NCBI GenBank assembly: GCA_035523875.1
Contig: DATKPY010000021.1
Location: 1 to 64,000, forward strand
Source: JASHUC01 sp035523875
Lineage (GTDB): Bacteria > Pseudomonadota > Gammaproteobacteria > Steroidobacterales > Steroidobacteraceae
DNA: 64,000 nt
Direction of reading: 5' to 3'
The position numbers and the translations under genes are program-made. Under the pieces are notes generated by a model. That model was not told where the DNA came from. It was given only the letters and a program-made list of their open reading frames with translations, and did no database searches. This document shows positions 35,699-43,755 of this stretch, piece by piece. The stretch's first letter is position 1. Each line of letters opens with the position of its first letter.

Positions 35699-36758
35699 TG
35701 GCGTCTCCCTGCTTCACCGTCACGTCACCCGGATTCTCGAGCACGACCATCACCACGCGGCGGTTCTGGGCACGGCCCTCCGCAGTCTTGTTGGTGGCGA
35801 TCGGTCGAGTCTTGCCATACCCCTTGGCGATGAGCTCATCGGGTGGCACGCCCTTGTTGACCAGGTAGTTTCGGACCGACTCCGCGCGCGCTTGCGACAG
35901 ACGCATGTTGTACGGCCCGGAGCCGATCGCGTCCGTGTGTCCCTGCAGCTCCACGCGCAGGCGCGGATGCGCCGCCAGCTCCTCGGCCAGCGGGTCGAGG
36001 ACCTCGGAGGATTCCGGCGTGAGCTCCGCCGAGGCGGTCTTGAAGTGCACACCGATCAGGGTGATAGAGCCGTGCAGACGCGAGGGGGCCGCAGTCGGCG
36101 CGGGAGGCGGAGCGGCCGGCGGCGGCGGGGGTGCGGGCGGTGGAGGTGGCGGTGGCGGTGGCGGGGGTGGCGGCGGTGCAGCGTGCGGGGCGCCAAAGTC
36201 CAGCCCGAACTTCACGCCCGCCAGAAAGTCCACCGGCCGATGAACGTACGAGTACGAGTCCCACCGCAGCTTCATCTCCGGCCGGATCCAGAAGTTCGTA
36301 GCCCCCGATGAGTCTCCCCAGAGGTGCATAAAGGCACCGATCCCGCCCTGGAGGAGGACGTTGTCGCGCTCGCCGCCCACGTTGGGAACATCCTGGATGA
36401 TTCCCCCGCCCAGCGTGACGTACGGCGAGACGACGGAGTCGCGATCGAACACCCGCAGGAGATCCGCCGAGAACGCGTTCAGGCGCAGGTGTGAGGGCAC
36501 GGAAGAGCCGTTGTCCGTGCCGGTGAGGATATTGAACTCCCCGCTCCAGTCCTGGCTCAGGTTCATTCCGAGCGCGATGCCCCAGAACAGGCCGTCGTTC
36601 AGATGCCGAGAGTTGTCGGGGACCGTCACGCCGATCTGCGGCGCGATGTACCCGTGCCCGACGGCGTCGTTTCCGGCGGTGTCCTGGGCGTAGACCGGTA
36701 CCGACAGCAGGCCGATGGCGAGCACGGCACTCGAAAGCAGTGAGGCCAAGAATTTCAT
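35691..36758 (-). CDS. OmpA-family outer-membrane protein
   Basis: A 355-residue protein with a signal peptide (ASLLSSAVLAIGLLSVPVYA), an N-terminal beta-barrel-like region (about 25-195), a Pro-rich hinge of about 30 residues and an OmpA C-terminal peptidoglycan-binding domain. That domain shows VHFKTASAELTPESSEVLDPLA, VELQGHTDAIGSGPYNMRLSQARAESV and NRRVVM. ATG 36758 is chosen because GGGGAGAA lies just upstream; an earlier ATG (36773) would place that site inside the gene. It runs into the GST frame at its 3' end. Confidence 0.9.
   Translation of the reverse strand: MKFLASLLSSAVLAIGLLSVPVYAQDTAGNDAVGHGYIAPQIGVTVPDNSRHLNDGLFWGIALGMNLSQDWSGEFNILTGTDNGSSVPSHLRLNAFSADLLRVFDRDSVVSPYVTLGGGIIQDVPNVGGERDNVLLQGGIGAFMHLWGDSSGATNFWIRPEMKLRWDSYSYVHRPVDFLAGVKFGLDFGAPHAAPPPPPPPPPPPPPPAPPPPPAAPPPAPTAAPSRLHGSITLIGVHFKTASAELTPESSEVLDPLAEELAAHPRLRVELQGHTDAIGSGPYNMRLSQARAESVRNYLVNKGVPPDELIAKGYGKTRPIATNKTAEGRAQNRRVVMVVLENPGDVTVKQGDANP
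36100..36182 (-). repeat. Low-complexity proline-codon tract in the OmpA-family gene
   Basis: On the plus strand this is a GGT/GGC/GGG-rich run; on the coding minus strand it is mostly CCN codons, encoding the Pro/Ala hinge between the barrel and the peptidoglycan-binding domain. Such tracts vary in length by slippage. Confidence 0.75.
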
Positions 36759-37017
36759 GGCATTTCTCCCCATTTAAGCTCGCCTGCGGGAACCTGATCA
36801 CGCAGGCCACGGGCGCAGATTGGTTGTTGCGTTACTGCTGCGCCGCGCGCGGCTCACGATCGCGGGACGTGGCCGTGCCAATCACCAACGGGCGCAATAT
36901 TAGCGCGAACTGCGGCTGCACGCTCGCGCCCGCGGGCCCCGACCCGCGTGTGCCGCGCTTGCCACGGTCGCGCGGGATGCGGCTGTGGTCTACTTGCGGA
37001 TCCGCTTGGAGTCTGCT

Positions 37018-37590
37018 GTGGAGTCCTTCCTGATCTCGGTCTCGACCGTGGCGGTCGCGGAGATGGGCGATCGTACCCAGCTCCTCTCGCTCATGCTCGC
37101 AGCGCGCTATCGCCGGCCCTGGCCGATACTGGCCGGGGTGCTGTGTGCGACGCTCGCCAACCATGCGGCGGCGGGGTTCCTCGGCGTGCGCCTCGGTCGG
37201 GTGCTCACGCCGACGCTGCTCGATGCCACGGTGGGCATCAGCATGGTCGGCATGGCGCTGTGGGCCCTCAAGTCCGATACGCTCGCGGAGCGCCCCGCGA
37301 CGGCGCGCCGCACGAGCGCTTTCACCGCGACGCTCGTGGCATTCCTCATTGCGGAGATCGGGGATAAGACGCAGATCGCGACCCTCGCGCTCGCCGCGGG
37401 GTATGCGAATCTGGTTGCGGTCGTCGCGGGCACCACGACCGGCATGCTGCTCGCGAATCTGCCCGTGGTGTTTCTCGGCAAGGCGTTCTCGGATCGCTTA
37501 CCCCTCAAGGCGATCCACTACGTCGCGAGCGCGCTGTTCCTGGCGCTCGGTGTGGTGTTCATCTTGCGCGCGCTGCGGCGCGGCGGCTGA
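37018..37590 (+). CDS. GDT1/TMEM165 family cation transporter (UPF0016)
   Basis: A 190-residue membrane protein with about six helices and the two inverted family motifs AEMGDRTQLL (near residue 15) and AEIGDKTQIATLAL (near residue 110). Bacterial relatives export manganese; eukaryotic ones move Ca2+/Mn2+. GTG 37018 is chosen because GGAG lies six bases upstream and family proteins begin with VESFL-like residues; GTG 36985 is an alternative. I looked for a yybP-ykoY manganese riboswitch in the 259-bp upstream gap and saw none. Confidence 0.88.
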   Translation: MESFLISVSTVAVAEMGDRTQLLSLMLAARYRRPWPILAGVLCATLANHAAAGFLGVRLGRVLTPTLLDATVGISMVGMALWALKSDTLAERPATARRTSAFTATLVAFLIAEIGDKTQIATLALAAGYANLVAVVAGTTTGMLLANLPVVFLGKAFSDRLPLKAIHYVASALFLALGVVFILRALRRGG

Positions 37591-37607
37591 GCGGGGGCGC
37601 GCCGCCC

Positions 37608-37988
37608 TCAGTCGACCGCCGTGAGCCGCTCCACGAGCTCGAGCAGCACTGTACGGGTGAAGGGCTTCGTCAGCACTTCGCAGGCACCCATGTGTCGCGC
37701 CGTGCGCAGCAGATCGAGTGCGCCATCGTAGGCGCCGCCGCTCATCGCGATGATCTTCGCCGCACTGAATTGACGGTGCAGCTCCCGGATCGCCTCGAGC
37801 CCGTCCTTGCCGGGCATGAACAGGTCGCAGAGGATGAGGTCCGCAGGCTCCGCCCGATAGGCCCGCACCAGCTCATCGCCATCCCTCGCCAGGGTGACTT
37901 CGTAACCGGCGTCGACCAGGACCGCCCGCGTCGCGTCCCGAATGCGCTCGTCGTCGTCGGCTACGAGAATGCGCGTAGGTCGTTCCAT
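37608..37988 (-). CDS. Single-domain response regulator (CheY-like)
   Basis: A 126-residue receiver without an output domain. The acidic pocket DDD (11-13), phosphorylation site Asp55 in LILCDLFMPG, AMSGG and Lys in VLTKPF are present. It follows the hybrid kinase by seven bases on the same strand, so it probably takes phosphate from that kinase, or its receiver, within one operon. It converges on the GDT1-type gene. Confidence 0.92.
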   Translation of the reverse strand: MERPTRILVADDDERIRDATRAVLVDAGYEVTLARDGDELVRAYRAEPADLILCDLFMPGKDGLEAIRELHRQFSAAKIIAMSGGAYDGALDLLRTARHMGACEVLTKPFTRTVLLELVERLTAVD

Positions 37989-37995
37989 CCCACCC

Positions 37996-40425
37996 TCACG
38001 CTGCCTGGGGCGATTTGGCGGTGACCGCGGCCAGGGCGGCGCGGATCTCGACCATCTTCGGGGGTTTGCTCAGCACGATGCGCACGTGGGGAGGCACCTC
38101 GTCGTCGCTCAACAGCCGCTTGCCCCAGCCGGTGAGCAGTATGACAGGGGTGGTGGGCGATGCGGCCGCGATCGACGCGGCCACCTTGCGACCGTCCACA
38201 TAGGGCATCCCGAGGTCGGTGATCACCACGTCGAACGGGGCGCCGCGCTCGAGCGCCGCCGCGAATGCCGCGATGCCGCTCTGGCCGCCGTCGGCCGCCG
38301 TCACCAGGTGACCGTCACTCTCCAGGGCATCGCGCAGCGACTTGATGAGCAGGGGATCGTCATCGACCATGAGAATCGACAGGCGACGGTCGGGCACTCG
38401 CAGCGCCGGCGCCTCGCCCTGACCGGCGATGGAGACCTCGGTGACCGGGAAGACGATGCGCATGGTCGTTCCGCGGCCAACCGCGCTTTCGATCTCGAGC
38501 TCGGCGCTATGACGCTGCACCATGCCGTAGACCATGGCGAGACCGAGTCCCGTGCCGCGCTCCCCCTTGGTGGTGTAGAAGGGCTCGAGGCAGCGCCGCC
38601 GGGTCTCCTCCGTCATCCCGACGCCGGTGTCGGATATCTCGATCGACACGTGACGCTGCGAGTCGTCGCTCCGCGGGTCGATTCCACCGGTCGCGAAGGT
38701 GCGCACGCTGAGCGTGCCCCCCTCGGGCATCGCATCGACTGCGTTGAAGATGAGGTTCGTCAGGGCGTCGCGGATCTCCGCTTCGGCTCCCATGATCTCG
38801 GGCAGATCCGGCGCGAGATCGGTCTTGAGGGTGATCACGATGCCGCGTTCCTGCGGCAAATCGCTCCAGCGCGCGCGGGTGAGATCGGCGACCTGCTGGA
38901 TCATCCGATTGACCGCGACGCGCGCGAGGGCGAGCTGCGGCTGGCGCGGCCGGTAGAACTCGCGCATGCGCGCCACCGTCTCGCCAACGTCCTCGATCGC
39001 CCCCCGGATCGTCGTGAGAAAGCCGCGCGCCCGCTCGCTCAGCTGCGGCTCGCGCTCGAGCAGGATATCCGTGTAGAGCGACACCGGCGAGACGGCGTTA
39101 TTGATGTCGTGCGCGATCCCGCTTGCCATCTCTCCCAGGGCGCGCAACCGCTCCTGCTGCATGACGGTCTGCTGTGACTGACGCAGGTCGTCGTAGGCCT
39201 GCTGCAGCGCTTCGTGCAGCTGCGCCTGGTGCGACGCGAGCGCGACATGCTCGCTCAGCTGCAACAGGAATTCGCAGTCCGTGCTCGTGAAGGCGCCTGC
39301 CGCAATGCGCGCCGCGACCAGCACGCCGAACACGCGCCGCTCGACGAGCAGGGGAGCGATGACGAGGGAGCGGAGCCCCGCGGATGCGAAGCGCGCGGGA
39401 AACGGAAACCCGAGGGCGCGTGTATCCGGCTCGTAGACGAGCTCTCCCTCGAGGCAGCGCGAAAGGCCGTTCTCGTCCACCGGAACGATCTGGCCCGCCG
39501 CGAGCGAGAGCGCGCCGGCGTACGGCTCGCTGCGCGATCCGATTGCGAGGAGCCTCACGATCGGCGCATCGCCCTCGGTGAGGCATGCGCAGCAGAAATC
39601 GATCGGCATGTCCTCCTCGAGCGTGCGCAGTGCCACCTGAAAGATGCTCGGCAGATCCTGTCGCTCGGCGATCGCCCGGGTGATCCGGTGCAGCAGATCG
39701 AGCCGCGCGAGCTGGCTGTGGAGCTTGGTCTGACCTTCCTCGATCCGGGTGAGCATGTGATTGAAGGCATCGGTGAGGGTGCCGAGCTCGCCGCTCGCGC
39801 TCAGCGCTGCGCGCGCGGAATAGTCGCGATTGTCGGAGACCCTGCGCGCCGTTTCGGCGAGGCTCAGGATCGGAATGGAGATCTGGCGCTGCAGGCGCGC
39901 GGCGATGAGGTAGGCGATGAGCGTGCCGAGACCCATGGTCATCGCGGCGATGAGTGCGTAGAGGCGAAAGCGCTGGTAAATCGAGCCGAGATTCGACTCC
40001 AGATACAGAGTCCCCATGCGGCGATCGGCCTGCATCACCGGTAGCACGCCGATGAGCGAGCGGCCGGCAAAGCGGTAGCCCGCGCCCGGGGGCTTCTGCG
40101 GCAGGCTCGTGCTGCGGATCGCGCGCGGATAGGTCGCGAAGAGCCGACCATCCGGGGTGTAGAGGCCGGCGGCGACGACGTGCGGATCGGCCTTGAGCGC
40201 CGAGAGCGTCTCGAGCGCGTCGGCCGGATCGTCAAAGGCGAGGGCGGCCGTGCTGTTCGAGGCGATCGCGTTGCCGAGCGTCGTGAGGCTCGCGAGCGTC
40301 TGCCGCCGCGAGACGACGAACTCGTAGCCGCTGAAGGCCACGGTCGTGACCGAGACCACCGCACCGCTCGTGAGCAGGAGCATCGTCATGAGCGTGCGCT
40401 GGATGTGCGAGGGGCGCTGCGGCAT
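37996..40425 (-). CDS. Hybrid sensor histidine kinase (periplasmic sensor-HAMP-GAF-HisKA-HATPase-REC)
   Basis: An 809-residue membrane kinase. One helix near residues 13-33, a periplasmic region of about 115 residues (CHASE8-like in spacing, with ASNSTAALAFDDPADA), a second helix near 155-175 and HAMP (about 175-230). Then a GAF-like domain (about 245-410), HisKA with GIAHDINNAVSP (His439), a HATPase with SDTGVGMTEE and GTGLGLAMVYGMV, and a C-terminal receiver with phospho-acceptor Asp737. It lies three bases after the yfiR-like gene and seven before a lone receiver. YfiR proteins are known to control membrane sensors from the periplasm, so the small neighbour may gate this kinase. Confidence 0.92.
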   Translation of the reverse strand: MPQRPSHIQRTLMTMLLLTSGAVVSVTTVAFSGYEFVVSRRQTLASLTTLGNAIASNSTAALAFDDPADALETLSALKADPHVVAAGLYTPDGRLFATYPRAIRSTSLPQKPPGAGYRFAGRSLIGVLPVMQADRRMGTLYLESNLGSIYQRFRLYALIAAMTMGLGTLIAYLIAARLQRQISIPILSLAETARRVSDNRDYSARAALSASGELGTLTDAFNHMLTRIEEGQTKLHSQLARLDLLHRITRAIAERQDLPSIFQVALRTLEEDMPIDFCCACLTEGDAPIVRLLAIGSRSEPYAGALSLAAGQIVPVDENGLSRCLEGELVYEPDTRALGFPFPARFASAGLRSLVIAPLLVERRVFGVLVAARIAAGAFTSTDCEFLLQLSEHVALASHQAQLHEALQQAYDDLRQSQQTVMQQERLRALGEMASGIAHDINNAVSPVSLYTDILLEREPQLSERARGFLTTIRGAIEDVGETVARMREFYRPRQPQLALARVAVNRMIQQVADLTRARWSDLPQERGIVITLKTDLAPDLPEIMGAEAEIRDALTNLIFNAVDAMPEGGTLSVRTFATGGIDPRSDDSQRHVSIEISDTGVGMTEETRRRCLEPFYTTKGERGTGLGLAMVYGMVQRHSAELEIESAVGRGTTMRIVFPVTEVSIAGQGEAPALRVPDRRLSILMVDDDPLLIKSLRDALESDGHLVTAADGGQSGIAAFAAALERGAPFDVVITDLGMPYVDGRKVAASIAAASPTTPVILLTGWGKRLLSDDEVPPHVRIVLSKPPKMVEIRAALAAVTAKSPQAA

Positions 40426-40428
40426 CGT

Positions 40429-40971
40429 TCAATCCCCGCTCGTGCTCACAATTTGCGCCGGGCGCAGCAGCTTGGCGCTCAATCCGAGTCCGCTTGCGCG
40501 CGCCGCCTCGATGTTCACGAGCAGACGAATGTGATCGTCGTTCCTGACCAGATCGATCATGACGCCGCTCGCGGCGGCCCCCTCGATGTCGCTCACCGTG
40601 AGTATCGCCCGGCCGCGCAGCGCATCGAGGACGTGATGGAGCTCGGGGGATTGCGAGCGATCGATGAACAGGATCTGGCAGTTGCCGACCTGCGATACGT
40701 CCTGATAGCGCTGCACCACGAGTGCGTGCGAGCCCACGTGCTCGCCGCGCACGACGGCGTCGAGCTCGCCACCGAACGGGTCGTGTCCGAGCACTCCGAT
40801 CACGAGCGGCGTGTCGAGCTGTGGGAACGCCCGCGGCGGCCAGGAGACGAACTCGGAGAAATTGAACAGGAAGACCGCCTTCAGCTGATATTCGGATACG
40901 CCGCTGCAGCGCCCCGAGAGCGGGGCGCACATCGCGAGCAAGGTGAGGAGCCCTGCGATGGCTCTGATCAT
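40429..40971 (-). CDS. YfiR family periplasmic protein
   Basis: A 180-residue exported protein of the YfiR/DUF4154 family: signal peptide (IRAIAGLLTLLAMCAPLSG), then YQLKAVFLFNFSEFVSWPP, LVIGVLGHDPFG, QILFIDRS and GVMIDLVRNDDHIRLLVNIEAA. In Pseudomonas, YfiR binds and represses the diguanylate cyclase YfiN from the periplasm. Here the membrane partner in the operon is a hybrid kinase, so a comparable role is inferred, not shown. It sits four bases after the TonB receptor gene and three bases before the kinase. Confidence 0.88.
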   Translation of the reverse strand: MIRAIAGLLTLLAMCAPLSGRCSGVSEYQLKAVFLFNFSEFVSWPPRAFPQLDTPLVIGVLGHDPFGGELDAVVRGEHVGSHALVVQRYQDVSQVGNCQILFIDRSQSPELHHVLDALRGRAILTVSDIEGAAASGVMIDLVRNDDHIRLLVNIEAARASGLGLSAKLLRPAQIVSTSGD

Positions 40972-40975
40972 CGCT

Positions 40976-42937
40976 CTACAGCCTGAGCGTTACGCTCAAC
41001 AGGACGCTGCGGACCACGAGATCGCTCGGCGGCTCGGTAAACTCCTCGTGATGCGGGTGCAGCAGATTGAACCCCGATAGGGCGAGCTGCCAATGCGAGG
41101 AGATTCGCCAGCCGATGCGGGCATTGAGATCGGTGTAGGCCGGCACCAAGGGATCCGGTAGCGAGCCCACGTAGCGCAGGTCCGCATCGAGCGTGAGATC
41201 GGGTGTGAGATTGAGGAGCGAGCGGAGCGAGGCCTGGTGGCTCGGGTCGTCTCCCTCTTGCGAAACACCGAGCAACCCGCTGCTGCCCGGTACGAACCGT
41301 AGACTCTCGTGCTCCTGGTCGAATCCGAACGCGAGCCGCCAGTCCTCGGTAACCTGGTAGTTCCCCCAGAGCTCGACGCCGTAAGTATCGCCTTCGACGC
41401 CGTTGCCCCAGTGCAACGGTAGCAGCGCGCCGTTGCCGGCGAACTCGATGCTGCGCAGATCGTCGTAGTCGTTGTAATACGTCGAGACGGAGTACGAGAG
41501 GCGCGAGCCCGCCTGCCCGCGAAACCCGATCTCGTACGCCGTCAGCTTCTCGGGCGCGAAGTCCGCGCCGCCGACGAGGAACAGCGTGCCGCCGAGATAC
41601 TCCGCTACGTCGCGATCGAAGGGGGTCGGGGAGCGGATCGCGCGCGAGACGGCCGACCAGATGAGCGCATCGGTGGCGAGCTTCCAGGAGATTCGCACGT
41701 CGGGAAGAGGCGTCATGCCGGAGTAGGGATCATCCTCGAGCTTGAGGCCGAGTATCAGCTTGAGATTGCGTGCGAGCGCCAGGGTGTCCTGCGCGAAGGC
41801 GTCGGCCAGATTGAGGCTACTGTCATCGGGCAGGAACAGCAGGCTCGCGGTGTTGGTGATGTCGTAGCGGCTCACGCGCTCGCCTGCGCCCCAGACGATG
41901 TTGTTCCAGCTGAAGAGCTCGAGGCTTTGCTGGAACTCGACGTCGTAGGTATTGAGCACGAACGCTCCGCCGCCGATCGTGAAGCGCTGCGTCTGGTCGT
42001 AGTACGCAAGGAGCTGCACGGCGGAGTCCTCCGAGACGCTGTGCTGCCAGTGCGTGAGAACGTTTGATCCGGCAATGGCGACATCCGCCCCGCCCGGCTC
42101 GGTTTCGTTGGCGCGGTAGAAGTCTCCTTGCACGGTGAGCGAGTTGCTCGCCGGGCCGAAGTCGCTGCGGAATCCCGCCTGCGTCTTGTACCAGGGGTCC
42201 CCCGAGCTGCTGCCGCTCGGGGTCTGCAGGGCGCTCTGTGTCGAGCCCTGGGCGTAGAGCCGGTAGCTCGCATCGCCGTCGAGGTGCGCACCGGCCTGAA
42301 CGACCGCATCCTTGGCGAGGTTGCCGCCGTCGACGCTCACGAGCTCTCCCTGGGTGTCGGAGGATTTGCGCGTGATGATGTTGATGACGCCGTTCACGGC
42401 GTTGGCGCCCCAGAGCGTCGCGCCCGGACCGCTGATCACCTCGATGCGCTCGATGTCATCGATGGGCACGGTCTGCGCATCCCAGTACACCCCGGAATAA
42501 AGCGGGGTATATACGCTGCGCCCGTCGATCAGCACGAGGAGCTTGTCGGAGAAGCTTTGCGCCGCGGAGTTTCCGCTGAATCCGCGCGCGGTGATGATGT
42601 AGTCGGTCGGGCTCACCTGGAAGACCTCCAGATTGGGCGCGAGCCGCAGGATCTCCGGAATGCTGGTTGCACCGCAGCGGACGATATCGTCGTGACTGAT
42701 CACGAAGATCGCGGCGGCGGCATCGCTCAAGGGCTCGGCCGTCTTCGACACCGAGGTGACATCGACGCTCATCAGCTGCTCGACGCTCAGCTTCTTCAGC
42801 GCCTCGACCGAGGAGTTGTCCCCGCCCGCATCGGCGTGGACCGGCCCGGCGAGCGCGAGACATGTGAAGCAGGTCGCAGTGACGGCTGCCCGGTGCGCAT
42901 TGCGAGCGTGGCCGATTGAGAGACACTTTGAGTGCAT
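40976..42937 (-). CDS. TonB-dependent receptor 1
   Basis: A 653-residue outer-membrane receptor: signal peptide (TATCFTCLALAGPVHA), the LSVEQLMSVDVTSVSKTAEPLSDAAAAIFVI segment at the start of the plug (in two parts, about 50-80), DKLLVLIDGRSVYTPLYSG and IERIEVISGPGATLWGANAV in the plug, and a long beta-barrel ending VLLSVTLRL. The ligand is unknown. Receptors of this subtype are often found beside yfiR-type genes. ATG 42937 is the only start giving a proper signal peptide; the longer frame to 43999 is antisense overlap with the regulator gene. First gene of a four-gene operon. Confidence 0.9.
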   Translation of the reverse strand: MHSKCLSIGHARNAHRAAVTATCFTCLALAGPVHADAGGDNSSVEALKKLSVEQLMSVDVTSVSKTAEPLSDAAAAIFVISHDDIVRCGATSIPEILRLAPNLEVFQVSPTDYIITARGFSGNSAAQSFSDKLLVLIDGRSVYTPLYSGVYWDAQTVPIDDIERIEVISGPGATLWGANAVNGVINIITRKSSDTQGELVSVDGGNLAKDAVVQAGAHLDGDASYRLYAQGSTQSALQTPSGSSSGDPWYKTQAGFRSDFGPASNSLTVQGDFYRANETEPGGADVAIAGSNVLTHWQHSVSEDSAVQLLAYYDQTQRFTIGGGAFVLNTYDVEFQQSLELFSWNNIVWGAGERVSRYDITNTASLLFLPDDSSLNLADAFAQDTLALARNLKLILGLKLEDDPYSGMTPLPDVRISWKLATDALIWSAVSRAIRSPTPFDRDVAEYLGGTLFLVGGADFAPEKLTAYEIGFRGQAGSRLSYSVSTYYNDYDDLRSIEFAGNGALLPLHWGNGVEGDTYGVELWGNYQVTEDWRLAFGFDQEHESLRFVPGSSGLLGVSQEGDDPSHQASLRSLLNLTPDLTLDADLRYVGSLPDPLVPAYTDLNARIGWRISSHWQLALSGFNLLHPHHEEFTEPPSDLVVRSVLLSVTLRL

Positions 42938-43025
42938 CGTCGCAGCCGCGGTCTGTCCTACAGGCCCGCGAGAATGCGCCGCGGCCACGATAAGTGAAAA
43001 GGGACGGATGTGGGAAATGTGAGTG

Positions 43026-43058
43026 GATTCGCATCGCTGAGCAGTGGCGATGCGGATC
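43026..43058. repeat. Inverted repeat between regulator gene and TonB receptor 1
   Basis: GATTCGCATCGC (43026-43037), a nine-base loop, and GCGATGCGGATC (43047-43058) form a 12-bp stem with one G-T wobble. It lies in the 179-bp gap after the NarL-type regulator and before the TonB receptor operon. No T-run follows on the minus strand, so it could be a Rho-independent terminator remnant, a leader structure or a protein site. Confidence 0.5.
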
Positions 43059-43116
43059 GGCGCTCCCGTCCGCGCGAGCGCGCGGCCTCGACCCGTTTCG
43101 GGCCGCCGGCGCCGCG

Positions 43117-43755
43117 TTAGAGGATGTCCTGGCGTTGCGCGAGCAGCACGAGCTCGATATCGCTCGACAGATGCAGCTTCTGCTTGATCGAGGTGTGATA
43201 GTTCGCGACCGTCTTGCCGCTCAGATTGAGGAGTTTCGCGATTGCGCCAGCGGCGTGGCCGCGGGCGAGCAGCCGCAGGACCTCGAATTCGCGCGGACTC
43301 AGTTGCCCGAGCGGATCCTCGCGCCCGGCGAGCTTGAGAATCGCGATCGACTTGGCGATGTCGGGGCTGAGAGCGAGCTTGCCGGCCGCGACATCGAGCA
43401 CTGCGGCCGCGAGCACCTCCGGCGGGCTGCTCTTCGTCACGTAACCCCGGGCTCCGAGCTGAATCGCGCGCTCGGCGAGGGAGGCATCCTCGTGCATGCT
43501 GAAGACGAGGACTCGCGCAGCGGGTCGTCGGCCGGTCATTCTGCGGATGGCATCGAGTCCGCTCACTCCGGGCATCGATACGTCCATGATGATCACGTCC
43601 GGCACGTGCTCGTTGAACAGAGCGTACGCACGGTCGGCATCCGCGGCCTCGGCGACGATGCGAAACTCCGGTTGCTGCTCGAGCAGGCGCCGGAATCCCG
43701 CGCGTACGATCGCATGATCGTCCACCAGCATGATGCGGATCGCAGCCGCGTTCAC
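43117..43755 (-). CDS. NarL/FixJ-family response regulator
   Basis: A 212-residue regulator: receiver with phospho-acceptor Asp58 (VIIMDVSMPG), Lys in YVTKSSPPEV, and a LuxR-type helix-turn-helix (LSPREFEVLRLLARGH, then LNLSGKTVANYHTSIKQKL). GTG 43755 overlaps the kinase stop codon (GTGA), so it is coupled to the histidine kinase upstream. It may control the two neighbouring TonB receptor operons, but no binding site was identified. Confidence 0.93.
   Translation of the reverse strand: MNAAAIRIMLVDDHAIVRAGFRRLLEQQPEFRIVAEAADADRAYALFNEHVPDVIIMDVSMPGVSGLDAIRRMTGRRPAARVLVFSMHEDASLAERAIQLGARGYVTKSSPPEVLAAAVLDVAAGKLALSPDIAKSIAILKLAGREDPLGQLSPREFEVLRLLARGHAAGAIAKLLNLSGKTVANYHTSIKQKLHLSSDIELVLLAQRQDIL

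Noticed and set aside
36759..37017. Manganese riboswitch (yybP-ykoY) before the GDT1-type gene
   Set aside because: The conserved loop sequences of that riboswitch are not seen.
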